Position numbers and translations under genes: made by a program. Under the pieces are notes generated by a model that was given only the letters and a program-made list of their open reading frames with translations, did no database searches and had not been told where the DNA came from. A stretch of 64,000 bases of DNA from Guyanagaster necrorhizus. Lineage: Eukaryota > Basidiomycota > Agaricomycetes > Agaricales > Physalacriaceae. Positions 25,601-37,910 of this stretch are shown piece by piece; positions within the stretch are counted from its first letter, which is position 1; each line of letters starts with the position of its first letter. The stretch spans positions 654,443 to 718,442 of the forward strand of contig NW_025064900.1 of NCBI RefSeq assembly GCF_019112545.1, in the 5' to 3' direction.

Positions 25601-26100
25601 GATGTACAGAGAATGACAATGGCAGAAGATCAAACAGGTTACTCTGTCCACTCATAGACAGAAGCATCAGGGATAGGAGGCAAAGTCCAGCCCTCTGAAT
25701 TTGACCACATCTGCCAAGCCTAGTGGCTCAATCTCAACTTCCTCATACAGTGAGAAGAAAACTGGTACAGGTATCACATTTACCAGAATGGGTAAGCTGA
25801 TAGACATAGATTGACTCAAGAAGAAGAGTAAGTGCTTTAACTGTAGACAGAAGAGACACATGGCACAGGACTGCTCTCAGAAGAAGAACAAGTATATCTA
25901 AGAAGACTTATGGGTGCTAATCACAGAGTTACAGAAGAAAGAAGAAGACTTTAGATCAGAAACAAAGGTCAAGGAGGTAAAAGACCAGGCTAGCAGTGAG
26001 CAATTCTGCTGATTTGGCCAAAACACAGAGTAGGATGTCACAAGCAGATGCTGGATGGACTGATATTATCTCTGTAGTACTACCTATGTCTAAATTATGC
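22650..26100 (+). pseudogene. Element A gag with zinc knuckle
   Basis: Fragmentary frames with stops. The parts that can be aligned to C, D and E include the capsid-like region around 25080-25640 (SEDIERFLTDCN and following) and a zinc knuckle near 25832 reading CFNCRQKRHMAQDC, spaced C-x2-C-x4-H-x4-C with R in place of the usual G before H. The N-terminal part (23111-24320) is Ser/Thr-rich and repetitive. Gag would form the particle that packages element RNA. Confidence 0.65.
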
Positions 26101-26449
26101 ATGCATTCAAATATACCTGACATCACCACTCCAATACAAGAATTGCCTAAGGAACAGACTCAACTGCCTATGGGCCAAACAGGGGCAGCAGGCCTGACTA
26201 GCTGGCTAAAACCATTCAACACTGAATGGACTTGGTGAGCCATCAAAGACACAAAGGATGAAGCCATGTCTAAAGCCTTGCTCAAGAACTGGGTTCATAA
26301 GATCCAAGTTAAAAAAGTAATCAATGAAATGATCAAAGGGATGAAGAAAGCTGAGCAATGTTAGACCTTGAAATAGCTCAATAAACTTTGAGGACTGTGG
26401 AAGTTTATATGCCAATCCAAAACCCTGGGTTAAGACCTCTTGGCCAAAG

Positions 26450-29400
26450 CCCAAATCAAGATGCTCACATCTTAAAGCATTCATGCAGTAACTGTGCTGA
26501 TCAACAGTGATTGTACTGGAAGTTCAATTAATTGTGCTTTTATCACCAAGCATAACCTTCCCACTTGAGCTACTGCAGCTCCAATCCTGGTTTATAATGC
26601 AGATAGTACTAAGAACCAAGCTGGTTCAATTACTGAATTTATTGAGCTTAGGCTCACAATCAGAGATCATTCTGAATGAATTGACTTAGCCATCACCAAC
26701 TTGAGAACCAAAGAAATATTCTTTGGCCATGATTGGCTGATATGTCACAATCCACTAATTAACTGAAAAACCAGATGCATCACATTTGCTTGCTGTTGAT
26801 GTCAAAAAATTCCATTTGAGCTCCCCAATGAAGATCCAGAAGATTGGTGAGATGAGGAAATGGAAGATAGCAAGATTATCCTTGCCATTGACCTGCAAAA
26901 AGCCATTCACATTCATGCAATACACCACACTAATGACCTGATGGCAAAGGCCAATGCAGGAAAGAAGAGCAAGACATTTGAGGAGATGGTGCCTGAATGG
27001 GCATGGGACTATCAGGACCTGTTTGATGAAGACAGCTTTGATGAGTTATCAGACCCAAAGCCCTGGGATCATATGATTGAACTGATCCCAAATGCCAACA
27101 CTAATCTGGACTGCAAGATGTATCCACTTAGCAATAATGAGCAACAAGAGCTCAATCAGTTCCTGAAAGAGAACCTCTCCAGTGGATGAATTAGGCCATC
27201 AAAATCTCTGATGGCCTCTCTCTTCTTCTTTATCAAAAAGAAGGATGGCAAACTCTGACCAGTACAAGATTATCAGAAGCTCAATGAGATGATAATCAAG
27301 AATCATTACCTGCTTCCATTAATCTCCAAACTGATAGACAAACTCCATGACACCTGATACTACACTAAATTGGACATTCACTGGGGCTACAATAATGTGT
27401 GCATTAAAAAAGGCAATGAATAGAAGGCTGCCTTCTACACTAACTGAGGGCTGTTTGAGCCTACAGTTATATTCTTCAGTCTCACAAATTCACTGGCAAC
27501 CTTCCAGTAGATGATGAATAACATCTTTAAGGATCTCATTACCACTGAAAAGTTCACAATCTACTTGAATGACATTCTCATTATATCCAAGATGAAGAAG
27601 GAACACTGACAGCTAGTATGACAAGTACTAGCTCTGATGAGGAAATACCAACTATTCCTCAAGGCAGAGAAGTGCAAATTCGAGGTACTTGGAACCAAGT
27701 ACCTTGGAGTCATTATCAGCAAGGGGAGCATCAGAATGGACCCTATTAAAGTAGCAGGAGTTGCAGAATGGCTGGAACTGACAAAGAAAAAGAAACTCTA
27801 ATCATTTCTTGGCTTCATAAATTTCTACTAATGCTTTATCTGCAACTACAGCAAGGTAGTCCAACCAATGATGTAATTAACCAGTAATGCCCCATGGACC
27901 TGGGGCCTGGCCCAACAGTCAGCATTCAATAACCTCAAGTGCCAACTCATGAAAGATGTAGTCCTCACCATTCTGACTCAAGATGGGAAATTCTGAGTTG
28001 AAGCTGATTCAAGCAAAAGTGCCATTGGAGCTGTCCTCTCTCAAGAGCAGAAAGGATGGTGGCACCCTGTTGCATTCTTATCTAAAGCACTAACCACTAT
28101 AGAATGCAACTATGAAATCTACAATAAGGAACTTCTCACAATAATGCTTGCTCTGGCCAAGTGGTGGCATTACCTCATCACATCAGTTCAGACCTTTGAA
28201 ATCTAGACTGATCACCAAAATCTCCAATACTTCTGGGTACTCTAGAAGCTAAACCACTGACAAGCATGATAGGTCACAGAACTATTAGAATATGACTATA
28301 TGCTGCACCACAAAGCTGGTGCAGCAAACAAGAAGGCAGATCTGTTGAGCTAGAGAGCAGACCACAATCAAGAGGAAGAGGACAATAAGAAAGTCATGAT
28401 CTTGAGACTGGAACACTTCCAGGCAATGATCATACCAACCAAAGAAGAGATTCATGAGCACATCAAAAGCATGACTCAGGATACCTGCAAGTGAGACAAA
28501 TGAGTGGTCTCATCTCTCAATCACAAACAGGGAATAAAGAAGGAGGACAGAATGATCCATTATGATATACAGATCTATATTCTCAGGGACCAGGTGCTTC
28601 ATGGTGAGATCATTGCCACCTGCTATGATCACATGACTGCTGAACATCCAGGGATCACCAAGACAAAGAAGCTGGTCTTGTGGAAGTACTGGTGGCCCAA
28701 AATAGGCTAAGACATAGAGTGGTATATCAAGGCTTGTGAGACTTGTCAGCAAGGCAAGTCCTCTACATAACTACAAGCTGCTCCACTCCACTCAAATGAG
28801 GTCCCATTATCACTATGAACCTATATTTTAGTGGATATGATCATCAGATTGCTGGACTGTAATAGCTATAATGCAATCCTCATCATAGTCAATTGCTTCT
28901 CTAAAGCAATCATTTCAGTCACATGCTCTATCAAATTAATGTTGAAATGATAGGTGAAAATCCTATATGATGAGGTATATGCCAAGTATGATATGCCTCA
29001 GGTCATAAAATGCAACACATCAACCACCTATCACTCACAGACCAATGGTCAGACAGAATTAGCAACCAAGAGATGGAGAAATATCTCTGTCTCTTTATTA
29101 ACTATCAACAAGATGACTGGATGGAATGGTTGGCTCTTGCCACATTCTAACATAACAACTGAATCCACTCAGCAATAAGCAAAACCCCATTCTTCATTAA
29201 TTTTGGATGACACTCTCATGTCACCTAAACTAAATGTGCCCACACTTTGACCCCCATATCCAGTGACTTTGCCACCACAATAGCTAAAATCCATGCTGAA
29301 ACCAAGACAGCCCTTAAAAAGGCTGCAACAACAATGAAGAAGCAATATGACAAACACTGCTATACTGCACATGAATATTCAGCCAATAACAAAGTGTGAC

Positions 29401-29835
29401 TGGATACAACAAACCTCTATCTCCCCCACTTGAAATGAAAACTGGCTGACAAATGGACTGGCTCATTCTCAGTATTGGCAAAGATTGGCAGTTCTGCCTA
29501 CAAATTGCATCTCTCAGCCACTTGAAAGATACATAATATCTTTAATGAGACATTGCTAATGCCCTACATCATACTGGCATTCTCTAACCAGGAGTGACTG
29601 CCTCTCCCATCATCTGACCTGATCAATGATGAGAAACACTATAAAATTGATCAAATACTAAAACACAAATTATGAAAGATCAAAGCAAAAGGCAGCAGAA
29701 TGACAATGACAGTTGACTATCTGATTAGTTGGAAAGACTATAGACCTGAATCCAACCAATGAGTCAATAAAAAACAAATGGACACTGATAATGCAATCAG
29801 AGATTATAAACATACCTATAAACAGGAGCATTGAC
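26450..29835 (+). pseudogene. Element A pol: protease, RT, RNase H, integrase, chromodomain
   Basis: Domain order protease-RT-RNase H-integrase identifies Ty3/gypsy. Protease is near 26505, with INSDCTGSS where D-S/T-G is expected. RT is at about 27180-27700, with DYQKLNEMI, KLDIHWGYNN and an active-site box IYLNDIL (YLDD expected). RNase H is at about 27990-28360 (VEADSSKSAIGAVL, TDHQNLQYF). Integrase has the zinc module HMTAEHPG...CETCQ near 28640-28750 and STTYHSQTNGQTE near 29020. The end near 29705-29765 reads TVDYLISWKDYRPESNQ, like the YLVKWKGY core of chromodomains. Many TGA stops stand where CGA arginine codons are likely. Confidence 0.85.
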
Positions 29836-30018
29836 CAACTTAATAGCCAATGTCTTTATGAATCTTACAACCATATACAACTATGATAGGGATATTGGTC
29901 AACTTAATAGTCAATGTCTTCATGAACCTCCTGAGAAAAAGGGCAGATTATCTGCTCTTGGATGCCAGGACTTATCTCTAAATTAGCCATCAGAATGATG
30001 GTTTTAAGGAGGAGGTAA

Positions 30019-30394
30019 TGTTATGATTTTTTTTTATTTTCATCTTTTATTTCAGGGATTAACCCCTATTTTTGCTTAGTCAGAGCACTTAAGACTGTGG
30101 GATATGGGCTTAGTCATCACAACAATGCCCAGTCAGTCATTATTTTTCAACATGACAGTAACCACTCAATGACAGACAATACCCTTTTGTAGGTAGCTTC
30201 ACAACACTGGACAAAATACTCTATAATGCCAGGATGCACAATTAGATAGTTATATCTATAGAACAGATGATGACTAGTATATAAGTAGCATAGCTCTCAC
30301 TGTAGTACCTCAGCTTTGAGCTAAAGTTTATTCTTCACCATCTTATCTTGAGCCAACTGCAAAGGCCTTGCAACATATAAACAAACAGACACAT
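30019..30394 (+). repeat. 3' LTR of element A, first part
   Basis: Begins TGTTATGATT right after the purine tract and matches the 5' LTR closely. It is interrupted at 30394 by R1 and resumes at 32165. Confidence 0.87.
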
Positions 30395-32164
30395 TGACAT
30401 ACCCTCTCCATGTTCAGGCATGTAAAATTGCAAAAATTGCAAATACATGGACTGCATTCCAGGCCAGTAAGCATGTAACACAAAATAGGACTAGAGCACA
30501 CAGAAATCTAGCTATCATAATGATAAACTGAAGTAACAATAAGCAGAGTGTATAGCCTAGTAACAGACTAATACCAGAGAGGTTAGGCTGCATGTGAGGT
30601 CCCAGCACTTGGCCCTAAATGCACCAATACTATCACAAGAGGACATGCTAAAAATAAAAAGACTATGATCAAAATATGATCAGCAAGTCTGATCATATTG
30701 ATCAAAGATACACAGCCATTGATGCACTGATGGGATATGCTTTAGAACAGAGACCTGAGACCTAAAGAAAGGTATCTGAGTAAATGGGTATTGAACAGAG
30801 GAATAGACTGATGACAACAAGCTAACAAGTAGAGGAATATTACTCCAGGAATGAATAGTGCACATACTGCTCTGAGCCTTGCATGCATACATATGGTGCC
30901 TTAGTGCACATAACACAGTGAGGGACTCTGTATCATACCAAGAAATGGCACCTTTGGTGAGTCAGATAGAATGACTGGTTGGACACAGAGAAGCAGAACA
31001 TAGCCATTGTGGCTGGCTCCTGGCATGAGAAATAGCTCTGAAGGTCTGAGACAGTTTACCACTGTCAGAGATATCACCAGGGAAATAAGAAAGCAAGCAG
31101 ATCTAGTGAGGCCAGCTAGCTGATGTTAGCTAGTGAAGGAATAGCAGGCACAGTCATCACCCAGAAGAGAATAAATGTGGTAACTGCGATATGCATGCAA
31201 ATAATATCTGTGGAATCTGGCACAGAGTCCTGTGCTTTGAGAATACCATAGTAGGATTGTATTAATAAGTATCCTAGTAGAGTATTTAAATATGGTATTG
31301 TATGACTGCAAAAAAAGAAGTTTCTGACTCCCACAGTTGCAGTGTATTGGGCACAGAAAAGCCTTGCACTCTAGCTCTGGGTTTGTGTTTGTAACTTTGG
31401 GTGAGAGAATAAACTTATTATTGAATACCCTTGAGAAAGCTGTGAGAACTAAGTGAGGCATCAAAGCTTGTGAAGGACTTAAGCCTAGTTTGATAAGAAG
31501 TTTTTAGATTGTGCTCTAACCTGAGAATAAGAGAGTGGTGTCTGAAGGGCATCATCTTGAGTTTTTGAGGTATTTGTGACATGTGGTGCTATAGATGGCA
31601 GAGGTTCAAACCCTTTGGTCTGTCAGACAGGGTTTTATTGTGTTTGTGTCTCTGGATTGCATAGGTTTGAATCCTGTGGGTCTACAATCAGTTTGAAAAC
31701 TTGTGAACAGAGACCTGTGCTTTTGATCACTTGTGAATGTGTTTGTGATTGGTTTTTGCTTAGAGTGCAAAGCTTTAAGTTGTGTATTATGTGTGTTAGG
31801 GATTTGAGTTAGTCTGAGCTGTGCTTGGAACCATTTGAGAGTTTTGAAGGAGTGTTTCAACATATTGTATTGAACTGCAGTACTCTTTGCCTTGAGGCCT
31901 GGCAACACCAGTTGCCATCTCTTGTTTTGATAAAATGAAAAGCTTTGAGACTTAGAAAGGCCTTAGACTGTTGTAAGCATGCTATTACTGTTCACATGCT
32001 GTGATCTCATTGAAGAAGACAATTATATTTGTTGATTGCTACTTTTATCGCATTATAATCCCCTCATGAACTGAGAGTTTTGTGTGTGTGTTGGTGTGAG
32101 TGTGGACAGTGGATAACACTCTGCTGTATCCATTTTCATCTTGTGTGTGCTCAGATCCTCTTCA
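30395..32164 (+). repeat. R1: 1.77 kb solo-LTR-like repeat inserted in A's 3' LTR
   Basis: Begins TGACATACCCTC and ends CAGATCCTCTTCA, giving TG...CA ends. ACAT occurs on both sides (30391-30394 and 32165-32168), a four-base target duplication. Removing R1 restores an LTR like A's 5' copy across the junction. No long coding frame is present. Copies R2 and R3 lie at 33728 and 37911 in the opposite orientation. Confidence 0.8.
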
Positions 32165-32251
32165 ACATATAGTGGACTCTGATATAACTGCCCAAATGTG
32201 AAGCAGCATCAGTTTATCACATGTTCAGTCATATGTTATTTGGGCTTAATA
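32165..32251 (+). repeat. 3' LTR of element A, last part
   Basis: Continues the LTR after R1 with TATAGTGGACTCTG and ends GGGCTTAATA, the decayed form of the family end CTTAACA. The GAACT target duplication follows. Confidence 0.82.
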
Positions 32252-33727
32252 GAACTATTGGCATTATAAATAGGAATTGAAGCCATAGTGACTTTTGTTG
32301 AAAGGTGATATCTTTCTATGAATGTCTGATTTATGAAGCTTCCAGTGCAACTACTATTAATCAGGGCTGTAACTGTAAATTTTTCTCAATTGGTGAGGGT
32401 TTGAATCTGTGTCTTGGTCACAAGGTTCTGACTATAAGTCTTCTGTCACTGAATAAACTTCTTGGGTTCCTGAAGTTCATCTAACCATTCCAGGGCTTTT
32501 GCTCATCCTGCTTTTCATATTCTATCCACTAGCTTGTGGTTGACCTCTTCAGTCCAGGTTTGATGGATTCAGCCTTTGAGTGTCACCACTACTTCTTTTT
32601 CCTTTCCTTCTCATATGACTCACCAAGTCCATTTGGTATCAAAGGGCTTGAGCCAGCCAATAGAGGTCTCTCCCTCTGTTCAGCCTTTAGGTGGTTGAGT
32701 TTCTTTTGGCAATTCCTTAGGTGGTGGTGCAATAGAGGTGACTCTGAGTATATTCAAATGTGCATAAATATTTCTATCTACAGAGGGCATATGAGTCTGA
32801 CCCATGGCTACTGGTAACACATCATGAAGTTCTTTAGCTGACCAAGTGGAATTGCTTACTTGTTGACCCTATTTTTTACCTCCTCAACTCTAAAATCTGA
32901 CCTGGAGTCCTCAAGTCCATCTGCCTCCTTCTGCAACTTGGCTATTTGTGCTCTGATATCTTTTTGAGTATGCTTCTTCTTTGAGCAGTCCTTAAACATA
33001 TGACTCTTTTGGCTGCAGCTGAAGCATTTGCCTTTCTTTTTAAGGTGGTCAATATCCATTAGTTTGCCAGTGCTGGTATACATTGTTTCAGTGCCTATCT
33101 TCTGAGTAGTGTAAGAAGGTGTCAAGATAGAAGTCTGTGGAGCCATAAAAGGATTGATGAAAGCTCCTTCTCCACTGTTCTTTCTGTTTCTCCTCTGATG
33201 GGATTTCTTCTGATTGATCATGACTCCAGCACTAGCTGCCTTCTGCTGCAGCCTTTTCTTGTTCATCTTCATGATCCATGTCTTCTATGCTTTATAACCC
33301 TTCAGAATGTTTGTGCCAATATTGGAGATTATACTGATGTAGGATAGGGGTACTCCTATCTTGAGATACTTAACCATCTGTCCATTATTATTGATGCTTT
33401 CTCTAATCTTGGCCAGAGTCCTGAGTCATTCTAGCTTATCAAAATACTCACTAGCAACTTTGTTGCCCATCTGGAGCTCCTTCATTTTGTTCTTGTGGAC
33501 TTTCTGAACTGTTGGATCAATGAATTTATCCTTAACCATCTGTTTAAAGATGGCCTATGATGAGTATTGATAGTGATCTTAGGTAGTAGAATAGAGAGTC
33601 AGTGCAATTAGTATTCACCACCACTTGGCCTTTGAAGTAAGAGGCAGCAAATGCTATCTTGCTCATATCTGAGCTGAGATAAGTGGTATAGATCTTGAAA
33701 TATTGCTCACAGTCGATAAGAAAGCAG
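32252..33727 (-). pseudogene. Element E gag C-terminus and protease start
   Basis: On the minus strand an open stretch (32856-33272) carries a zinc knuckle CFSCSQKSHMFKDC and then a coiled, Lys/Glu-rich tail. Upstream lies FLIDCEQYFKIYTTYLS (about 33650-33720), matching the capsid region of A. Downstream the protease reads SSCTGSFIN before the frame is cut by A at 32252. Confidence 0.72.
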
Positions 33728-35493
33728 TGAAGAGGATCTGAGCATGCACAATGTAAAAATGGATACAGCAGAGCATTATCCACTGACCACACTCACATCA
33801 CATACACACAAAACTCTTAGTTCATGGAGGGATTATAATGTGATAAAAGTAGCAATCAATAAATATAATTGTCTTCTTTAATGAGATCACAGTGCACAAA
33901 CAGTAATAGCATGCTTACAACATTCCAAGGTCTCTCTAAGTCTCAAAGCTTTTCATTTTATCAAAACAAGAGATGACAACAGATGTTGCCAGGCCTCAAA
34001 GCAAAAGATACTGCAGCTCAATACAATACATCAAAACTCTCTCACAAAACTCTCTAAAAAGTCCTAAACACAGCTCAGATCAACTCAAAATCCTTAACAC
34101 ACATAATACATGACTCAAGACTTTGCACTCTAAGCAAAAACCAATCACAAGTACATCTACAAGTGCCAAAGAGTCCAGATCTCTGTCCACAAGTTTCCAA
34201 ACTGAATGTAGACCCACAGGATTCAAACCTATGCAATCCAGAGACACAAAACACAATAAAACACTGTCTAACAGACCAAAGGGTTTGAACCTCTGCCACC
34301 TGTAGTGCTGTGCATCACAAATACCTCAAAAATTCAAGATGATACTCTTCAGACACCACTCTCTTATTTTCAGGTTAGAGACAATCTAAAACCTCTTATC
34401 AAACTGGGCTCAAGTCCTTCATGAGCTTCAATGCCTCACTTAGTTCTCACAGCACTCTTAATGATATCCAATAATCAGTTTATTCTCTCACCCAAAGTTA
34501 CTAACATAAGTCTAGAGCTAGAGTGCAAGGCTTTCTGTGCCTAATACACTGCAACTGTGAGGGTCAGAAACTTGTGCTCCTATCATACAATATCATATTT
34601 AAATACTCTACTATGATACTTACTAATACAATCCTACTATAGTATCCTCAAAGTGCAGAACTCTATGCTAGATTCCACAAGTATTATTCACATGCATATT
34701 GCAGTCACTATGCTTATTCTCTTTCAGATGAGGACTGTGCCTGCTGTTTCTTCACTAGCTGACATCAGCTAGCTGGCCTTGCTAGGTCTGCTCACTTTAT
34801 TATTTCTCTGATGACATCTCTGACAGCAATAAACTGTCTCAGACCCTCAGAGTTATCTCTCATGTCAGGAGCCAGCCTCAATGGCTATGTTCTGCTTCTC
34901 TGTGTCTAACCAGTCATTCTATCTGACTCACCAAAGATGCCATTTCTTGGTATGATGCAGAGTCCCTCACTGTGTTATGCATGCTAAGACACCATATGTA
35001 TGCATGCAAGGCTTAGAGCAGTATGTGCACTATTCATTCCTGGAGTAATATTTCTCTACTTATTACTTTGTTGTCATCAGTCTATTCCTTCATTCAATAC
35101 CCATTTACTCAGATACCTTTCTTTGGGTCTCAGTTCTCTGTTCTAAAGCATGTCCCATCAGTGCATCAATGGCTGTGCATCTTTGATCAATGTGATCAGA
35201 CTTGCTGATTATATTTTGATTGTAGTCTTTTTATTTTTAGCATGTCCTCTTGTGATAGTATTGGTGCATTTAGGGCCAAGTGCTGGGATCTCATATGCAG
35301 CCTAACCTCTCTGGTATTAGTCTGTTACTAGGCCATGCACTCTGCTTATTATTACTTCAGTTTAGCATTATGATAGCTAGATTTCTGTGTGCTCTAGTTC
35401 TATTTTCTGTTACATGCTTACTGGACTGGAATGCAGTCCATGTATTTACAATTTTTGCAATTTTACATGTCTGAACATGGAGAGGGTATGTCA
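33728..35493 (-). repeat. R2: inverted copy of R inside E gag
   Basis: The plus strand begins TGAAGAGGATCTG and ends GGGTATGTCA, the reverse complement of R1's ends, and the interiors match. No target duplication is seen (AGCAG against CTGGC). About 1.6 kb of gag relative to A is missing at this point, so a deletion came with or after insertion. Confidence 0.78.
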
Positions 35494-36331
35494 CTGGCTG
35501 CAGTGTGGTTTGTTGTCTTTGCTCTTCCTGTTGGAGGGCCTCTTTGTAGGTGAAAGAGATATAAAGGTCCCAGGTAGAGAAGTATTAATGAATGGTTTCT
35601 TCTTGGACCTCTTGGTTTTAGTGCTCATCATCAAGCTGATCTGAGGGTGCCCTTTCCAGCCCACTCCTGGTTCCAACTGAGTGGAGAATGGAGGGAGTGG
35701 GGCTGTGAGGCTGGTTTCCAGGAGATGTTTGGTGGGATCTTGCAGCCATCTGAGCAGCATTGAGAGAATCTTGGGTATGGTCAGCAATCCCTTCAGTTCA
35801 AGAGGTGGTGGCAGTGTTGGGAGAGGGAGACTGCTAAAAGAAGTCTCCTAGGACATCCTCATTCTTGTGATCAGACAGAGGTCCTGGGATCCATGGGTTT
35901 CAAAATCCTGTGAGACAAAGGTCATAGTCTCTGCTAGGTTGCTGGAAAGAGTATCAGTGTCTTTCTTCTTTTTGAATGTCCCTTTGATGTGGGCTGCTAG
36001 GTCTGGCTTCTAGTAAGAGGCTTGTCAGGAGCTGGTGGGATATTCATCAGGATTTGGGGATGTTATGTAGGGGAAGATCAGAGGTTATATTGCATAGGAT
36101 ATGTTGGATATGTTGGAACTTGTTATAGTGTCTGATAGCCCAGACAGTGATTGAATGGCATCCTTGGCACAGCTGAATGATCACCAATAATTCTAACAAT
36201 GTTCTGATGATGGAAGAGAGAAGTTCAAAGAACTCTTGATCAAATTTTGAGTCTGCTGAGTTGATGGAGGGTATTCAGTTTCCTTCACACTAACTGGCAT
36301 AAGGAAAGGGAAGAGGAAGCTTCAAGCTAAT
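35494..36331 (-). pseudogene. Element E gag N-terminus
   Basis: Corresponds to roughly 22650-23490 of element A. A 98-codon minus frame at 35491-35787 is Lys/Pro-rich. The primer-site side reads GCTTCAAGCTAAT on the plus strand directly before the LTR. Confidence 0.6.
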
Positions 36332-36792
36332 TGTTAGACTCAAGCATCACATGAACCAATTACATGTGATAAGTGACTGTTACCTTGCACTTTGGGTAGA
36401 ATGATTAAGTTCACTGATGCATAATCAGAATGGTGTGTCACAAGGCCTGAAGGATTAGCTTGAGGATAAAATGAGATAGAATAAACTTTAGCTTGAAGCT
36501 AGGGATTATCAGCAAGAGCCAGCCTCTTAAATAGTGTACAAGTCTCTGTCTAAGTATACTACTGCTAATTGTGTGTTGTTGAGTCCTTTGTGCCCATTGT
36601 CCTTGAGTGTTGTTACTATATATAAAAGAGTGATTGTGTATTATCAGGCAATGCTGTTGCATTGAAAGACAATGACTGACTTGGCTAGTTGTGATGACTA
36701 AGCCTCATCTCATAGTCTTAAGTGCCTGTGTTAGTGCTCTGACTAAGCATTGATAGAGGTCAAAAGTTGAGAAAGAGTGAAAAATCATAACA
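36332..36792 (-). repeat. 5' LTR of element E
   Basis: 461 bases. The plus strand begins TGTTAGACTC and ends AATCATAACA, so the outer TGTTATGATT end is preserved exactly. Confidence 0.82.
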
Positions 36793-37910
36793 TGATGCCT
36801 CATTGAATAGCTTTATAAGGCTATTTATGTCTGATCCATCTCTGATCAGATGAAGCATCCATCATGTGCACACCTCAGCTGATATGCATCTGCTCCTAAG
36901 TGCTAAGATTGCTCATCAGACATAGGGAGGAGCAGACAGCAGAAAGCTGTCTATTATTATCTTATAAGTTGTTGATTGTATAGCAGATCTCTGGGCAGAT
37001 TGTGTCAGTGCTCCATTGCTTGAGCCATAGTAGGAGAATGGTTTCTTATTTTGAAGGTAGAATGATGCTCACTGCTCAGCTCTCTTGATGCTCTAGCAGA
37101 TCTAGAGCTAGAAAAACTGAAATTTAGTGCCCATGAACCTATAGTACAGCACAATAGTCTGAATGGAGGATTTTTACAGGATGATCATGCTGGGTGTGAA
37201 TGTAAGCTTCATAGGTCTTGTACATCATAAAAGCTTCACTCTTCTAGTGTAAGAATTCAAGATAAGCCCAATGAGTGCTGTCATCAATGAAGGAGATAAA
37301 GTAATGGCATTTACATAGGGATTCCACAGGTGCAGGTTCCCATAAATCAGAGTGAATTTTACCTCCAATATCAGTTGCATATTCTCTCTCTTGAGCCTTA
37401 GACACTGGCTTTCATATAGCCTTAGCATAGACACATGACATGCAGAACTGTAGTTCTCCAGATGACTTGTCAAGCTTTACTCTGGTCACAAAGTCTTTTT
37501 TAATCAGAAAATGAGCAACTTTGGGTAAAATGTGGCCTATACAGCAGTGCAATTGGTCTAGAGTAAGCATCTCCTCAGCTGCCCCAGCCAAATCTCCCTT
37601 ATAATGAATCCAATATAGACCATCATTATCTTTTGGGACAACCCCAACTATCTTTTCATCTGATGCATGGATGATGCATTTTTTACTATCAAAAGTCAAC
37701 TCAAAACTAAGATCATCAAGTCAGCTAACTGAAATGAGTGTATAGCCAACTTCAGGAGAGCACATGACCTTAGTGAGTTGCAGGTTGCTTGCATTTGCAT
37801 CATTTGGCATATCAATGCTTATGCCCTTTCCAGCTGCAGAAAAGTTTTAAGTGTTTGCAGCACAGAATGCCTTAGACAGGACAGACTAGAATGAGTTGAA
37901 ATCCTTGTGG
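36793..37910 (-). pseudogene. Ty1/copia remnant: protease end and integrase
   Basis: On the minus strand 37412-37699 is open and carries the copia pre-integrase/zinc module: LDQLHCCIGHILPKVAHFL, then CMSCVYAK. Upstream GKGISIDMPNDA...TLISVS matches the copia protease to pre-integrase junction. Downstream the integrase core start reads IHSDLWEPAPVESL and FISFIDDSTHW (37225-37400). It is bounded by E's LTR on one side and R3 on the other, so both ends are lost. It is the only clear copia sequence in the window. Confidence 0.8.

Larger units (their letters stand above)
22190..32251 (+). mobile_element. Full-length Ty3/gypsy chromovirus-like element A
   Basis: Both LTRs, gag, pol, a purine-rich tract (AAGGAGGAGGTAA at 30006-30018) and a target duplication are readable. 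The target duplication is GAACC at 22185-22189 against GAACT at 32252-32256; the single difference is a C/T transition. The element lies inside the protease of E on the opposite strand. A 1.77 kb repeat (R1) interrupts its 3' LTR, so the net length is about 8.3 kb. All coding regions carry stops, so it cannot move on its own. Confidence 0.87.
18416..36792 (-). mobile_element. Ty3/gypsy element E (outer, interrupted by A and R2)
   Basis: Reconstructed by reading across insertions. The 5' LTR is 36332-36792, gag is 35494-36331 plus about 32830-33727, protease runs to 32252, and the rest of protease through integrase lies at 18866-22189. The 3' LTR is 18416-18865. Element A (22190-32251) splits protease. 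The reading frame before the break (IPIYNANSS) continues after it (TKNQAG), as in A's uninterrupted YNADSTKNQAG. R2 (33728-35493) replaces about 1.6 kb of gag. Net length is about 6.5 kb against about 8.3 kb for A. No matching target duplication was found around E itself (CTAAT against TGATG). Confidence 0.75.

Noticed and set aside
31590..31690. tRNA-like B-box motifs (GGTTCAAACCC) in R1
   Set aside because: No A-box at the right spacing and no cloverleaf; similar motifs recur in all R copies as part of the repeat.
31116..31908. Frames of 72-112 codons inside R1
   Set aside because: Not conserved in frame in R2 and R3; random openings in noncoding repeat.
18411..36797. Target duplication around element E
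   Set aside because: CTAAT and TGATG do not match, so E may have recombined or been truncated at an end.
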